The translations under genes and the position numbers were made by a program. The notes beneath the pieces were generated by a model that worked only from the letters and a program-made list of their open reading frames with translations, had not been told where the DNA came from and searched no databases. Positions 1 to 11,200 of a stretch of 64,000 bases of DNA are shown here, piece after piece. The DNA is from Tamarix chinensis (Eukaryota; Streptophyta; Magnoliopsida; Caryophyllales; Tamaricaceae). The stretch is taken from NCBI GenBank assembly GCA_030549775.1, contig CM060174.1, positions 44,186,707 to 44,250,706 on the forward strand, given 5' to 3'. Within the stretch, counting starts at the first letter, position 1. The number at the start of each line of letters is the position of its first letter.

Positions 1-459
1 GCCAACATAATTTTAAATATATTTTGAAAGATTTTAGGATGGGGTATTATGATTTGTCCATTTGACCCTATATATATATATATATATATATATTATCTGA
101 CATGTGTAATTTCTTTCTTGTCTCTTATATCTTTTCTTTATACGTTTATGTGGATATTTTATAATTACTCTTATAGTGGCCACAGGGTAGTAGAGCTAAG
201 GTTGCATACACTTGGCAATTCTCCTTACCTTATAAATGGCAAAACTCATATGAGACTTTATTGTTTCTATTGTATTTAATTGTTGACAAGTGTAAGTGTA
301 ATATGATATTTAAAAAAATGGAATTGTGGTTTAGTTTCAAGATATATTTTACCTTAGCTAATTACTAGCCTTTCCACGATGTAACTTAGTCTCTATCTCT
401 AGTCACTCCCTCTATTTTGTTAGGCAAATGATTGATTTCCTTTCCCATAACTCACAAGG
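1..459. other. AT-rich sequence without a recognised gene
   Basis: No coding sequence is supported here. The stretch contains a (TA)n run at about 69-93. The 76-residue open frame across it is low-complexity Ile/Tyr sequence produced by that run. It may be the eroded 3' continuation of the minus-strand copia remnant to its right, but no domain can be read. Confidence 0.4.
69..93. repeat. (TA)n microsatellite
   Basis: An uninterrupted TA dinucleotide run read directly from the sequence. Confidence 0.9.
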
Positions 460-1243
460 CTTAAGCTAACTCTTTTTGCATTGATATGTTGGGAACACCC
501 CATAATTCCAAGTCCTTAAAGCATCCTCATCCTCCACCAAGAGAATATCTTCATCATAACTGTCCTTCATGATTTTCATATGCCTCTTTCCCTTTTTGTT
601 TAATTCCATCATGCTTTCCTTATATGTCGGATCCATCCTCATCATGATAGATTTTGTTTTTCCTCTTATATAACTAATCTACGATATGCTCAATTTCATT
701 TGTTTACCATATCAACATTTCAGCCCTAAGCAAAACTGTAACAATCTTTTCTAAAGAAAGCTTTTGCTTTTCAACAAGTTGGCTCGTTATCATTGAGTTG
801 TACTCGTTTTGGAGAGATGCCAAAAGTAAGATCGCCTGATGGTCCTCCTTAAAGGTTTCATGTAAACTTGTCAATTGGGCTATCAGTCCATTAAACATAT
901 TTGGATGGTCTTATGGGTTACCTTCTTCCTCAATGTCAAGTGAGAAAATGTCATTATTTTAGAATAATTTATTTGCTAGCACGTTAACGTGTACATGTTC
1001 ACTAGCTTCTTCATAGTCATTTTAGATTGCTCTTCTTTGGGACACTGTACTTGATTTTAGGAGTGACGGTCAATTGGGGCGTAGTTGTTACATGCAACTT
1101 TATCTCTTCGAACTAGCTCTACTTAAATTGGTTTCTTATTCTTTAGGTGTTAGTCCTTGTTGAATAAGAGTGCCCTTAAAGATTCTTTTCCATAAGAAAA
1201 ATATTGTTCTTTCCATCAGTTCAAACTTATCATCAAAGTTTTA
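460..1243 (-). pseudogene. Ty1/copia gag remnant
   Basis: On the minus strand an open frame at 898-704 reads LTSLHETFKEDHQAILLLAS and then LVEKQKLSLEKIVTVLLRAE. This is the pattern of copia gag (UBN2-type) proteins, in which a phrase like 'DEDQALILLASLP' is followed by 'LTLEEVVSALL'. The frame is only 64 residues long and the flanks carry stops and frameshifts, so the gene is dead. Its position directly downstream, in minus-strand sense, of a primer-binding site at 1256-1245 fits gag as the first coding part of a minus-strand LTR retrotransposon. No protease, integrase or RT of this element is visible to the left, so the element runs out of the window or is truncated. Confidence 0.65.
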
Positions 1244-1244
1244 G

Positions 1245-1256
1245 GCTCTGATACCA
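1245..1256 (-). other. Primer-binding site (tRNA-iMet type)
   Basis: The plus strand reads GCTCTGATACCA, the reverse complement of TGGTATCAGAGC. That is the standard plant initiator-Met tRNA primer site of LTR retrotransposons. It lies between the gag remnant (left) and an LTR-like stretch (right), as expected for a minus-strand element. Confidence 0.75.
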
Positions 1257-1544
1257 ATTTCGCAGATGCACAAACTAATTCCAAAACAAGAACTCCAAGA
1301 TTTGAAAGGTTAAACCTTTCTCACTACTCTTGCCAATTATTTGGTTGACGAATAGTACACAATTCCACACCAATTTTATTTCTTCAAGAGTTAAGCAATC
1401 CTAACCAATTGCTTAAGCCTAGTCTAGATAAACATTTTGTTCAATAACTCATCTCTCTTGACTCTTGAATTTATGTCTAACGAATATTTTAAGTTTTCTA
1501 TTTGTAACAAGAATATACTTTCTGCTTAAGAAAGCAACACAACA
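1257..1544 (-). mobile_element. Probable 5' LTR of the minus-strand copia remnant
   Basis: Sequence immediately upstream, in minus-strand sense, of the primer-binding site. A plausible LTR start on the minus strand is TGTTGTGTTGC at about 1544, giving an LTR near 290 bp, which is within the range of copia LTRs. The 3' end next to the PBS is not a clean CA, so the boundaries are approximate. No second LTR or target duplication was found. Confidence 0.45.
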
Positions 1545-1880
1545 TGGACTAGGTCTAAACAACCTTTTTTGTTGTACGTTCCTTTGATCTAAATTTATCT
1601 ACAGCTTATGCACATAGGGCTTGCACCCAACTTGTTTAATAAGGTACAGACTAGATTCCACTCCTTTCTAATTGATAATTTATTCCAAAATTTAGAATAA
1701 TCCCTTGTAGAGACACAATCATTTGAAATTTTGAATCCGACATCAGATATCGCCTTAGAAATTGAGTAGGGACAGGTAATTGGGCCTAAAAAGTTATAAT
1801 ATCTATTCATGCCATCACTTAGGTTAAATTTTTTGAATCCATGCAATTATAGGTTGTGTTTGCTGGGCAACCATCTTTAG
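1545..1880. other. Unassigned sequence between two retroelements
   Basis: An 83-residue minus-strand open frame at 1846-1595 crosses this stretch but resembles no family I recognise. It is probably chance or a fragment of a degraded element. Nothing else is seen. Confidence 0.3.
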
Positions 1881-4800
1881 GGCTAGGAGATTTAAGCAAC
1901 ACTCACAATTTTATTAGCATCGTTGTGGCACAACGACAAGCCTTGAACTCTTACTTTGCAATGAACGCAACAAAGCTTTCATTCTTACTTCTCAACCAAG
2001 GCTACAAGTCTCTGTGGCTAATGACAAGAAAGTAAGAAGTCTCAACTCTAGTGAGGCAGTAATTGTCCAAGTGGAAGACATAAGTTCTTTGTGGATTTGG
2101 TAGCCATTCCCTTGAATAGGTTTGATGTGGTACTAGGGGTCAAGTGGTTGTTCACCCTAGGATCAATACTTTGGGATTTCACTGCTTTTGCAACGACTGT
2201 CTAGGTTAATGGAAGGTGAGTAGTGAGGCAAGGGTACACTCTTTCTCCTCACAAGCTCATTCCCTTGCCATCGTGGGGAAGGAAACGAATGTGAACGTGT
2301 TAGCCAAAATACTTCTTGACTTCTCAATAGGAACCTATGACTCATCCTCCTCCCCGATTACATAACCATAGAGTCTTGTTGCTCTTGGGGATGGAGCTAA
2401 GAGTGCTCTGAGCCTAATGATATCCATATATTCAAAAGGAAGAAATTGAAACACAGTTTCAAGCCATGCTACAACAAGTGATCATTACTACGTAGATTTT
2501 GATATGCTTTGAATCTTCTATGCATTTTTTGTAATCAAGAGGAGGAACATCACCACCACCTTTTCCTCTCCTGTGGGTTTATGAGATGTATATGGACTTA
2601 GTTGATGACAAGGTTTGGTGTAAGGCAAATGTCTATGTCAATGTCACAAAACATGCCTTGGTTATGTAAAGGGGGCAGAGGTTGGTATGGAAAGATGCAT
2701 TGAGGGCTACTTATGCTGCATGCTTGTACCACATCTGGCAATGCTTTTACCACATCTGGCAAGAGAGGATTATATAGATTTCCAGAACTAGGAATGTAAT
2801 GAAAGGACTATCATAAGGGAGATAGTAAGGAGTATGGTTACTATGATTGAGACTTTAGAAACTTATACATCCTATGATAAGCTAGTATCTTAGGCTAATC
2901 AGCTAGTTTAGTTCAATTTTGTACACTTGGACATTGGGTTTGTACTTTTATCCATTTTAGAAGTAATAAAATTACATTACTTATCCAAATAAAATAGGGG
3001 ATCATCTGCCTTAGTAGATCTCCCTTCTCATTGTAAGTTCTACTAGCTAAAAAACATGATGCCTCCTAGCATTTTTATGTTAGCAGTCAAGGATAAATTT
3101 GCTATACATATGGCGACGACCTAGATGGGGCTTAGTTTAGCGAATGCCCCGTCAACCTTCCAGTCTTTCATGTATGAGGATTTTTGCGAAGGATTTTTTT
3201 GCCTCTACTTAAGTAAGTTTGTGTTGGTATAATTTCTGATGATCTCCTCATATATAATTGAACACGGGAGAAGCATATCATCTGTCAAATGATGATTTTA
3301 CGGGTGCCAAGAGCTCATTGGCTCTTCCTCAAAGGTCAAAGTGTGATTTTGGCATCAACTTGGTGGCCTACTTTGGTCACATTGTGCATGGAGTGAGAGT
3401 TTTGGCCAAATTTTGGGCAATACCCGAATGTAGGCAATAAAATCGTGGTCGTCTTTGCGGTCGCGGTGTCATGGTATCGGAACATCGTGAATGATAAATT
3501 ATGTGCTGCGGTGTAATTTTTTTTTTCCATCATATACTTTAATTATTATTTTTTGATCATTTGTATATAAATATTTAATAAACTAGTGTTTTATATTACA
3601 TTAGAAGTACTTAAGTGAGTTATCATATGCTAAATTGTCTTAATAATCCTAAATTTGCATTAGAATGAATAAAATACATGTTATTTAGTAGTACATGTAA
3701 AGGTAATAAATATCAATATTTTATTATAATGTAATTGTAGCTTGATCTAATATGTATATCGTAAATGAATCAGAAAAAATTATCATGCACCCTTTTTTTA
3801 GTAGATATAAGAATTCTCAATAAATCGCCGATTTATTGGCGATTTATCGGCCAATAGATGTAAAATTTAAAATTATAGTGTATTGGTAATTTCTTGTCAC
3901 AACTGACCCAAAAACCACTAAAGAGTGGTTGCTGCTATAGCAACACTGCTGTTTAATTGTATGCTTGAGTAGCAGGAACCAAGATTTTGATTTGAGGCTT
4001 ACAAGGCTTCTTGGGGTTGATAGGGTGTTGCTAAAAGTTCATTTGGGGATGGAGAGATGGCTAGTTCCTTTATCAACCTCCTTCAAAACAATGCTTTGAT
4101 ATTGTAGCTTCTGAACTTATTGAAACAATTTATTGTGGAGTGTGATGCTTCTAGAAGTAGAAGCGGAGCAATGCTACATTAGGATGGCCATCCCATCACA
4201 TATTATAGTAGGAAGTTAGCAGGCCGAAAACATAAGCTACCCTTTTGTGAACGGGAGCTCTAATCGGGCCAGCTAAGGCCATTTGAAATAGACGTTGTAC
4301 CTATAGCTTCAAGTTCTTACTCAAGCAAAAATTGAGTACATCACCCCAATAGTAGATTGTTGATCTATGACTTTTAAGTTGAGTATAAATTGGGTGAAAT
4401 GAATTAGACGATGATGCCTTATCTCGAAGAGATTAACAAGAAGGAAGAGTATTCGCCATCTCCCAACCTAAGGCATTCCTCTTGGATGATCTATAGGTAA
4501 AAGTGGTAGATTCCAATAATTTGGAAGGGGTTAAACAAAGATCCAGTCGGGGACTAGTGATTCTAATTACAAATTTAATGGTGGACTTATTTAGTATTGC
4601 AGTTGGATCTACCTTTTAGCCTCCTCTCCACGCATCCTGACGATATTGGCCGTGTTCCATGGACAAGGATTTGGAGGGGTTTGTAAGACCCTCCAACATA
4701 TGCAAATGGTGTTTTATTAGGAAAGTGTAGTCCACTATCCATAAGCACATTCATTCATGGTTGTACCTTGTGTTAGTAGAATAAGGTTGAGAATGTTCAT

Positions 4801-5702
4801 CTAATCGGGTTGTTGCAACCTTTGTTCTATCTCAACCCAAATATGGGCCAATATCTTTATAGATTTTAGGGAATGGTTGCCCAAGTTTCAAGGAAAATAT
4901 GGTCATGGACCAAATTTCTAAGGTAACCCAGTTCCATCTTTTCAGCTATCCATACACTGTGACTTATTCTTCTAGGTTGTGTGGCTGCATGATATTGAAA
5001 TTGAACCCTTAGTCAACTCGGTAGATTGAAGTGGCCAAGAGGTTGGTCCAAATGCTTCTACCACCCTAGGGTACAGTGGATACTACAGGTTGAGTATTGC
5101 TACAACACTACCTACATCACGTACTTGTTGATAAAATCCTTTACTTTGGTTTATGGTCGAGATCCTTCGAAATTATGGCTTAGTAAAAGTGGATGTTCTC
5201 GACAAGTAACTTACAGATTGGGATTCGATTCTTCTTAAAGCTTGTGAAAAGTGACAACATGAAGCAATTAGCCGACTACACTTGTTGGGAGGTGGAATTT
5301 CAATCAAGTTTGGGTCTAGCTACAACCTAATGTGAGATGTTCTAACCACAATCTCTTTCCTGAGTTTTAAATTTTTTTTGCATCCTTGATGCTAGGTTGT
5401 CTATTGTCTAACGAGAGTCAAGCTAGATCCATATAGTGTTCTATGCTTTTTGGCTCAAGAAATTTGAGGGGCCTCCAGTTTCCATCACTAATAGTTCTTC
5501 CGCTACCCTCAATTGTGGTGAGAGTGATGTTGCACCTGCACAGATCTTGTAGTCCCACCTAAATCGTGGCACTTCTAAAGTTCTTGTGGAGTGGTCTGGG
5601 TTGCTACTTGAATATGCTTTGTGGGAGCCTTTGGAAGAAGTGAAGTGCTTCTTCCTTGCCTTCAAACTTGAGGGAAAGCCTTATTTTTTGGAGGGGAATA
5701 AT
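1881..5702 (+). pseudogene. Decayed Ty3/gypsy chromodomain element, pol region
   Basis: Domains appear in order on the plus strand, with many stops and frame changes. Protease: THNFIS near 1900 and IPLNRFDVVLGVKW near 2115-2160. RT start: a 'QKEEIETQFQAML' phrase near 2430-2475. RT core: LANAPSTFQSFMYE near 3135-3180, then DDLLIY near 3240, then GINLVAYFGHIVHG near 3350. RNase H: FLGLIG near 4000, then VECDASRSRSGAML and YYSRKLAGRKHKLPFCEREL at 4135-4260. Integrase: LLQPLFYLNPNMGQ near 4810-4850, and EYCYNTTYIT plus FTLVYGRDPSKL at 5092-5178. Chromodomain: KVLVEWSGLLLEYALWEPLE near 5575-5640, then an 'FKLEGKPYFLEG' tail. A purine-rich PPT (GGAGGGGA) and the LTR follow. The chromodomain marks a chromovirus (Reina/Tekay/Galadriel-like). 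It is non-functional and split by a 0.5 kb insertion. Confidence 0.85.
3438..3958. repeat. ~0.5 kb repeat inserted in the RT of the gypsy element
   Basis: The RT reading is broken after VAYFGHIVHG...AIPEC, near 3435, and resumes with LQGFLGLIG near 4000. The material between matches, by eye over most of its length, the units at 22.07-23.84 kb. Shared marks are GGTCGCGGTGTCATGG-like starts, ATAAATTATGTG, GTGTTTTATATTA, ACATGTTATTTAGTAG and a palindromic block around 3822-3853 (AATCGCCGATTTATTGGCGA). It carries no coding sequence. The family is unnamed to me; it behaves like a non-autonomous mobile repeat. Confidence 0.7.
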
Positions 5703-6743
5703 GTTAAGGATTCTTTTGTGGGTGGTGCTTTTAGTCAGATGTGAGCAGTAGAGCCCGTGTTTGAAATGACTTAAAGTGCATCTAGGTGATAGGGTCCTAG
5801 AGCTTAGGTGCAAGGTAAAGGCGCATCTATGCAAAATGAGGCGTTAATATTACCAGTCTAATATTGCTTTTGATCTTTCTAAATTATATAATACTTTTTC
5901 TTTAAAATTATGTCTAGTGGTCTGCCCACAAATTTTTTTCCTCTTTCCTTTCCAACAAGATATTTAGTTATTCTTTTTATGAAAAAAAATCCTAAAAATA
6001 GATAATTAGAGTTTCGTTCTCTACACTAAAGGCATTTCTTCCCTTTCTATTCAAAATTATATTTATTGGTCTTTCTATAACCTTTTTTCCTTCCTCCATT
6101 TTCTTCTCAATTGATGCTATATTTTTTTTTAGTAAGGTCCTCACGTTAGAGCCTTTTGTGCCTTAGATATGCAATAAAAAAAGCCCTAAATCCACGCGCC
6201 TTAAGAATGCCTTTTCAAACACTGGTCTGGACTCGTCTGGACCAGGTCTAACCTTAGCCCTAGTGTGTTAGACATGGTCCATTTGATAATAGTGGGCTTG
6301 GTTTGATTTAATTATTAGTAGATCATGGGTTATTAGGTGTTTTATGTATTAGGGTTTAATAGGTTCTTAATGAATGGAGAACCTATTAAACCCAAGAAGC
6401 CCTGCCTTGTTCCCTAAGCTTGTATCAGCTATAAATATGAGGCTAGACCTCATAAATAAACATGTTGGAAAATTAGCATAGTGTTAATTCTCTGGCTCAT
6501 TTCTTTTCTCCCTCTATCTCATTGGCTGGCCCCTTCCCCCTCTTCTCTCTCTCATGCTGCTCCCAGCTGCTGATCAGCACCATCTAAGTTGGTGGATGCC
6601 GATCCTCCTCTTTACTTTTCCCTTTTTCCTAATTACAACAATAGGTAATCCAAAGAGCCCTATTTCCTCTTCACATTGTCCAATAACTAGATTCCTAACC
6701 AAAGATCCTAACGTTAAAGTATGCACCAGATTTCTTCTCCTAA
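5703..6743 (+). mobile_element. 3' LTR of the chromodomain gypsy element
   Basis: It starts with TGTTAAGGATTC directly after the PPT-like GGAGGGGA that overlaps the end of the pol reading. The proposed end is TTCTTCTCCTAACT near 6743, which mirrors the start (TGTTAGGA-type ends, last base mutated). A TATA box (GCTATAAATATGAGG) at about 6429 sits at the expected promoter position. The LTR is enlarged by a MITE-like insertion at 5750-6226. No matching 5' LTR was identified to the left. Confidence 0.5.
5750..6226. mobile_element. MITE-like element with GTGTTTGAAA ends
   Basis: The left end reads CCGTGTTTGAAATGACTTAA. The right end read on the minus strand is CAGTGTTTGAAAAGGCATTC, giving terminal inverted repeats of roughly 10-20 bp. 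The interior has the typical 'AGGCGC / GGTGCAAGG' composition of a common plant non-autonomous hAT-like family. No exact 8-bp target duplication was found, so the class is tentative. Confidence 0.5.
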
Positions 6744-8201
6744 CTTGAGTGTATGACCTTGCCATTTTTTACTACTTTTTGTATCATTTTTAACTATTGG
6801 CCAACTCTATGCATTATTTCAAATATTCTGTTGATACTGTATATCTGCAACTGCTCTTCTATTTGCTGTGGAAGCCTTCATTTGGTTATGGCATGGTATT
6901 GGGATTTGGCTGCTTCTTGATACTCAATTCTTAAGAATAATGATGGCTTGGATCTTGATAAGCATTTCCATTTGTAGGGGAAAAGTTTACGTTTGTTGCT
7001 ATTAGAGTTTCATTCTTGTTAAGGGTTCATATAAAAATGTTTAATGGTTATGATAAGCCAAACCCCTAGTTTCTCCTAACTGCTATCAATACAGAAATCA
7101 CAAATGATGTTCATTGATATGAGTTGTGATGGTTAAATGATGGGAGTCACGGAGGGCCAAAATGTCCTCCGGTGATATGCTTTTTCTGAAGATATGTTTT
7201 AGGAAATGTCAACTTTCAAAAGTCTTGGAGATCAAATATCAGAGAGTAAGGAATTACTTTATACATCATATGTTATATCAATATTACATTCTAGAGGCAA
7301 GTAATATCATCAGTCCTTCAAAGCGTTAGTTTTATCAAACTAAGGAAAATAATAGTGAAATAATACTGTAATGAGGTGCTATTCATTTATAATATGCACC
7401 TATCTTAGTGAGAGTGTTAGACAGTTAGAATTTTCATATTGGGGGGAAAGAGATCTTTGATGCTTCAGAGATGGGATAAAGTCTTAGCACTAACTCTTGA
7501 ACAATATTATGGCGAGAAACATTTGGAAAGAATTTATGTTGGTTTCAATGGGTTTGAGGTTCCAAATCAGTACAGTCTGTCTCAAAAAGTTTCTGTGCAA
7601 TTTGTCTGATGTGGCGTTTCTTGAACATTGGTTTTGGAAAAATGAGAGTTTATGAACTGAACAAATCGATGTATTTCTTTGTTGTAGTTGGCTAACAAGT
7701 TCATATTTTCTTACTTTACCTGAGAAACTGGATGACTGATTCCTTTATCTAATTCCTTCACCTCAAATGTATTTCATAGCTTTTTGTGATAGGTTCTTAG
7801 TATGGCATATAATTTTAGGTCAGTCCATCAGGTCACGGGGGCGGGTCGCATGGTCTGTGACCAGAGCAATGGAAGAAGTGTTTTTCAGGGTTCTGGGCTT
7901 TGAGATTTGTTCCATAGGGTTAATCTTATAAGGTGGGCAATTGAAAATGGTCACTCTGATTAATAATTTTTTTAGTGCACTGCGGTTTCTTTCTATCTCT
8001 CAGACATTTCTCACCCAAATGGCTTTCTAAATTTGTGTTTCCTCCGTTTTCTATATTGGGGCATAATTCTTCAATCATTTGCTTACTTAATGAATTTCAC
8101 ACATCAATAACCCCCCTCATCCACGAAAAAAAAACCCCTCAATTGCGATCATGTTTTTCTTTATCAACCAGGATTTACATGTCCACTTTACTTATCTGCA
8201 G
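6744..8201. other. Upstream flank or first intron of the kinase gene, no exon recognised
   Basis: Between the LTR and the first recognised kinase exon I found no frame encoding the transit peptide or the N-terminal conserved region of ABC1K7/8. The open frame at 7975-8349 is out of phase with the true exon and is a shadow. The stretch is compatible with intronic or intergenic sequence; nothing else is visible. Confidence 0.4.
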
Positions 8202-11200
8202 GAGGGATGACCGAAGAGAAGAAAGTGCTAAGGCGGAAGGCTCTAGCCAAGTGGTTAAAAGAAAATATTTTGAGATTGGGTCCTACATTCATCAAGATTG
8301 GCCAGCAGTTCTCCACAAGGGTGGATATTCTTGCTCAAGAATATGTTGATCAGCTCTCTGAACTTCAGGTTTGAATTAACATCTGTTAAGGAGAGAGTGA
8401 TGACAAACCATTCAGATTAGATTCTTAAAACTGTGTTTCTGTGTGCATGTATTATTTTTCCTCATACAATTTTATGATACATTATGTTTGGGGCCTCTCC
8501 TCATGCTATACACTTTGAAAAAGAAGTACTCATTTTAAGAAAACATCTAATGAGAACCTGATAATATTTTTGGATTGAGGTGAATAGCGGAATGCAGGTT
8601 TATGTTTTAGTTCATATGGTTTGATAATCTATATTTGAGGTTATCTTAACATAACTAGGTTCACTCTAAATTTGGTAACTGCCAATTTGGTGGTGAAAGC
8701 AGGTGAAGGTGCATGGTTTAATAAAGTTTTATTGTCCTTGAGAGTGTTCCCTTTACTTTGTATTTGATTATTTCTTATTTTTTACTAGCTTGACAATTGG
8801 GAGGATGGAAGGGAAAAAATATTAACCTTTAAACAAGGTTATGGTGTATCCCCCTAGGTTAATCCAATAAATAAACAATAGTTTAAACCATTCACATATC
8901 TTCACCTGACCTAGGTTTACTACCTAATTTATTGTATCTTGGGTTCACCTTAATGCAAACGGCCTGTTAGGATCTTGGAGAGAGTTTACTTTGCGCGTAA
9001 CTCCACATGTTCCACAACCTGATAACCACAATGAACTGATTCACTGTCTGTCTTTATAAAAAGGGTTACAAAGATATTACTTTGTGTAGTTCGTGCTACT
9101 TATGAACTGATAAGTCGTTTTATTGTTGATGCACCGCAAGGTACAACACTGTTGAAGGAACTCAAATATTATCACAGAAAATGAATGAATGAAGGATTTA
9201 ATCCTTCGCATCCTTTGTCAAAAAACTTCCAAAGGCTTATTACACAGGCCCTCTAGAAATGTAGGAGCTCGATCATGATTGTCTCTTCTGGCTTTTGCAA
9301 GGATAACTTTCTTCAGTGGACATTTTTCTTCATAGATGTCCATTGCTATATGTTATTTATTGCTTTAAATTACTGCATCTAGCTGGATATAAGGATTGAA
9401 CAAAGCATCTAAATCTGATGAGGTCTTTGGAGAAAAGTCATGCCCGATAGATCATGCTTTAAGTTTTATAGTATTTTTAAATGTCAAGCTGATATTTGCA
9501 TGGAGGTGCATGTATCACTGTGCTAATCTTCCTTTTTAATCCTTTTTTTATTCCCTCGTGATGCAGTTTTTACTATGCCTTTGTTGTGTGATTTCTCTGT
9601 TTGTAGTGCTTTGTGAGATCAGATTGTTTATATTCATTTTGTTTCCTGTGTTTACCTGCCTGTTTCCACTGATCTTTTCTATCTTTTTTGCTTTGTCCAT
9701 CTCGTCCTGTATACTAACTCCAAAAATTTACTTTCTGTTTAGGATCAAGTTCCTCCTTTTCCATCTAAGGTGGCTGTATCAATCATTGAAGAGGAGTTTG
9801 GAGCTCCCATTAGTGATACTTTTGATCGATTTGACTATGAACCTATAGCTGCTGCTAGCCTTGGTAAGTGATAGGTCAGTCAAGATGACGTTGTAGTAAT
9901 GTACTTTTCACTATCTGTAAACTGAAGTTTCTATTGCAGGTCAGGTCCACCGTGCCAAAGTAAAGGGGCAGGAAGTAGTTGTTAAAGTACAGAGGCCTGG
10001 GCTCAAGGATCTATTTGATATTGATCTTAAAAATTTGAGGGTTAGTGTTTTGGCCTTGTAGAGTGTACTTGTTCTATTTTCTTAATAAAGCATAGGTTGG
10101 AAGAACACCCTCCCCCCAAACAGGGTGAAACTTGTTCTGGCATCTGTGTGAAACTTGTTCTGACATGCCCTGCAAAACACACTAGCCCAGCAACATCACT
10201 TACATTTAGTTTATTTCTTTGAGCAGACTGTATTGCATCAACCCTATAACAGTAAAACTTGTTCATATACTGATAGAAAGAGAAGCCTGTGGTGTGCCAA
10301 AGCTTTCTTCCTAGAATCTTGCTTGCACACTTGTCATAAGAACCTGCTAAAACTGCCATCTTCCATCAAAACCTGCAAACATTATTGAGAAAAATGCAAT
10401 TCACGGTGGGCATAGATTGCAGCAACCAATACTCATTGATGCGAGAGTATAATTGAAATGATGTAAAATTTGGGATTTTCGCTTGTGAATTGATCAAAAT
10501 AATGTTAGTTGCATAAAATTGAAAGATGAGAGCACTTTGCCTTAAAAATATTATAGCTGTAGAGATCCAGTGAGGGATTGACGATCTATCTCAGGCACAA
10601 GTAGCTTGCCGACTGTCTTCTATCATCTACATTCTTCTGCAGGATACAATTTAGACCTCGTAGTTGTCTTTATAATTAAAAGCTAAATTCCTTGTCTTCA
10701 CTCTTCGTTCTGATAAATTCAAGATTGTGGTTCAGCAAATTATGGTCATCTTTGGTCTCTCATGTCATCTGGTGTTATGAAGTGTCTCTGGGGCGAAGTT
10801 AGCTAACTTGTAGCTTGTAAATAAACTTCCTTAAATTAATGCATGGCTTTCTATAATGGATGGATGTAGCTTTGCCTTTGACATGGAGTAAAATGGTAAG
10901 TGCAAGGCAATAGGATGAATGTCCTCGTCACAGCAGCTAATATGAGACAAATAGGCTTTTCAGGTGGAATAGCCGTAGTGTGGCCTCATACGAGTTCCTC
11001 AATTGGTTAGCAGGTTATCAATTGACTCTCAGATTCTGGTTTGAAGGATAAGAAAATAGATGCTGTCTCATTTTTAGATCCCGAGTATGCAAGAAGCTTT
11101 TACTTTTCACTATGCGTTGAAAAGTCCAATCTACAGTAAGATTGGATTTGATTACACATGGTATGAGAAAATGGAAAACAAAGCAAGCACACATGCACAC

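Noticed and set aside
7975..8349. 124-residue plus-strand open frame overlapping the first kinase exon
   Set aside because: It is in a different phase from the conserved MTEEKKVLRR reading, which continues correctly through 17 splice junctions.
10042..10359. 105-residue antisense open frame in a kinase intron
   Set aside because: No recognisable domain, no splice or start context, and entirely intronic; most likely chance.
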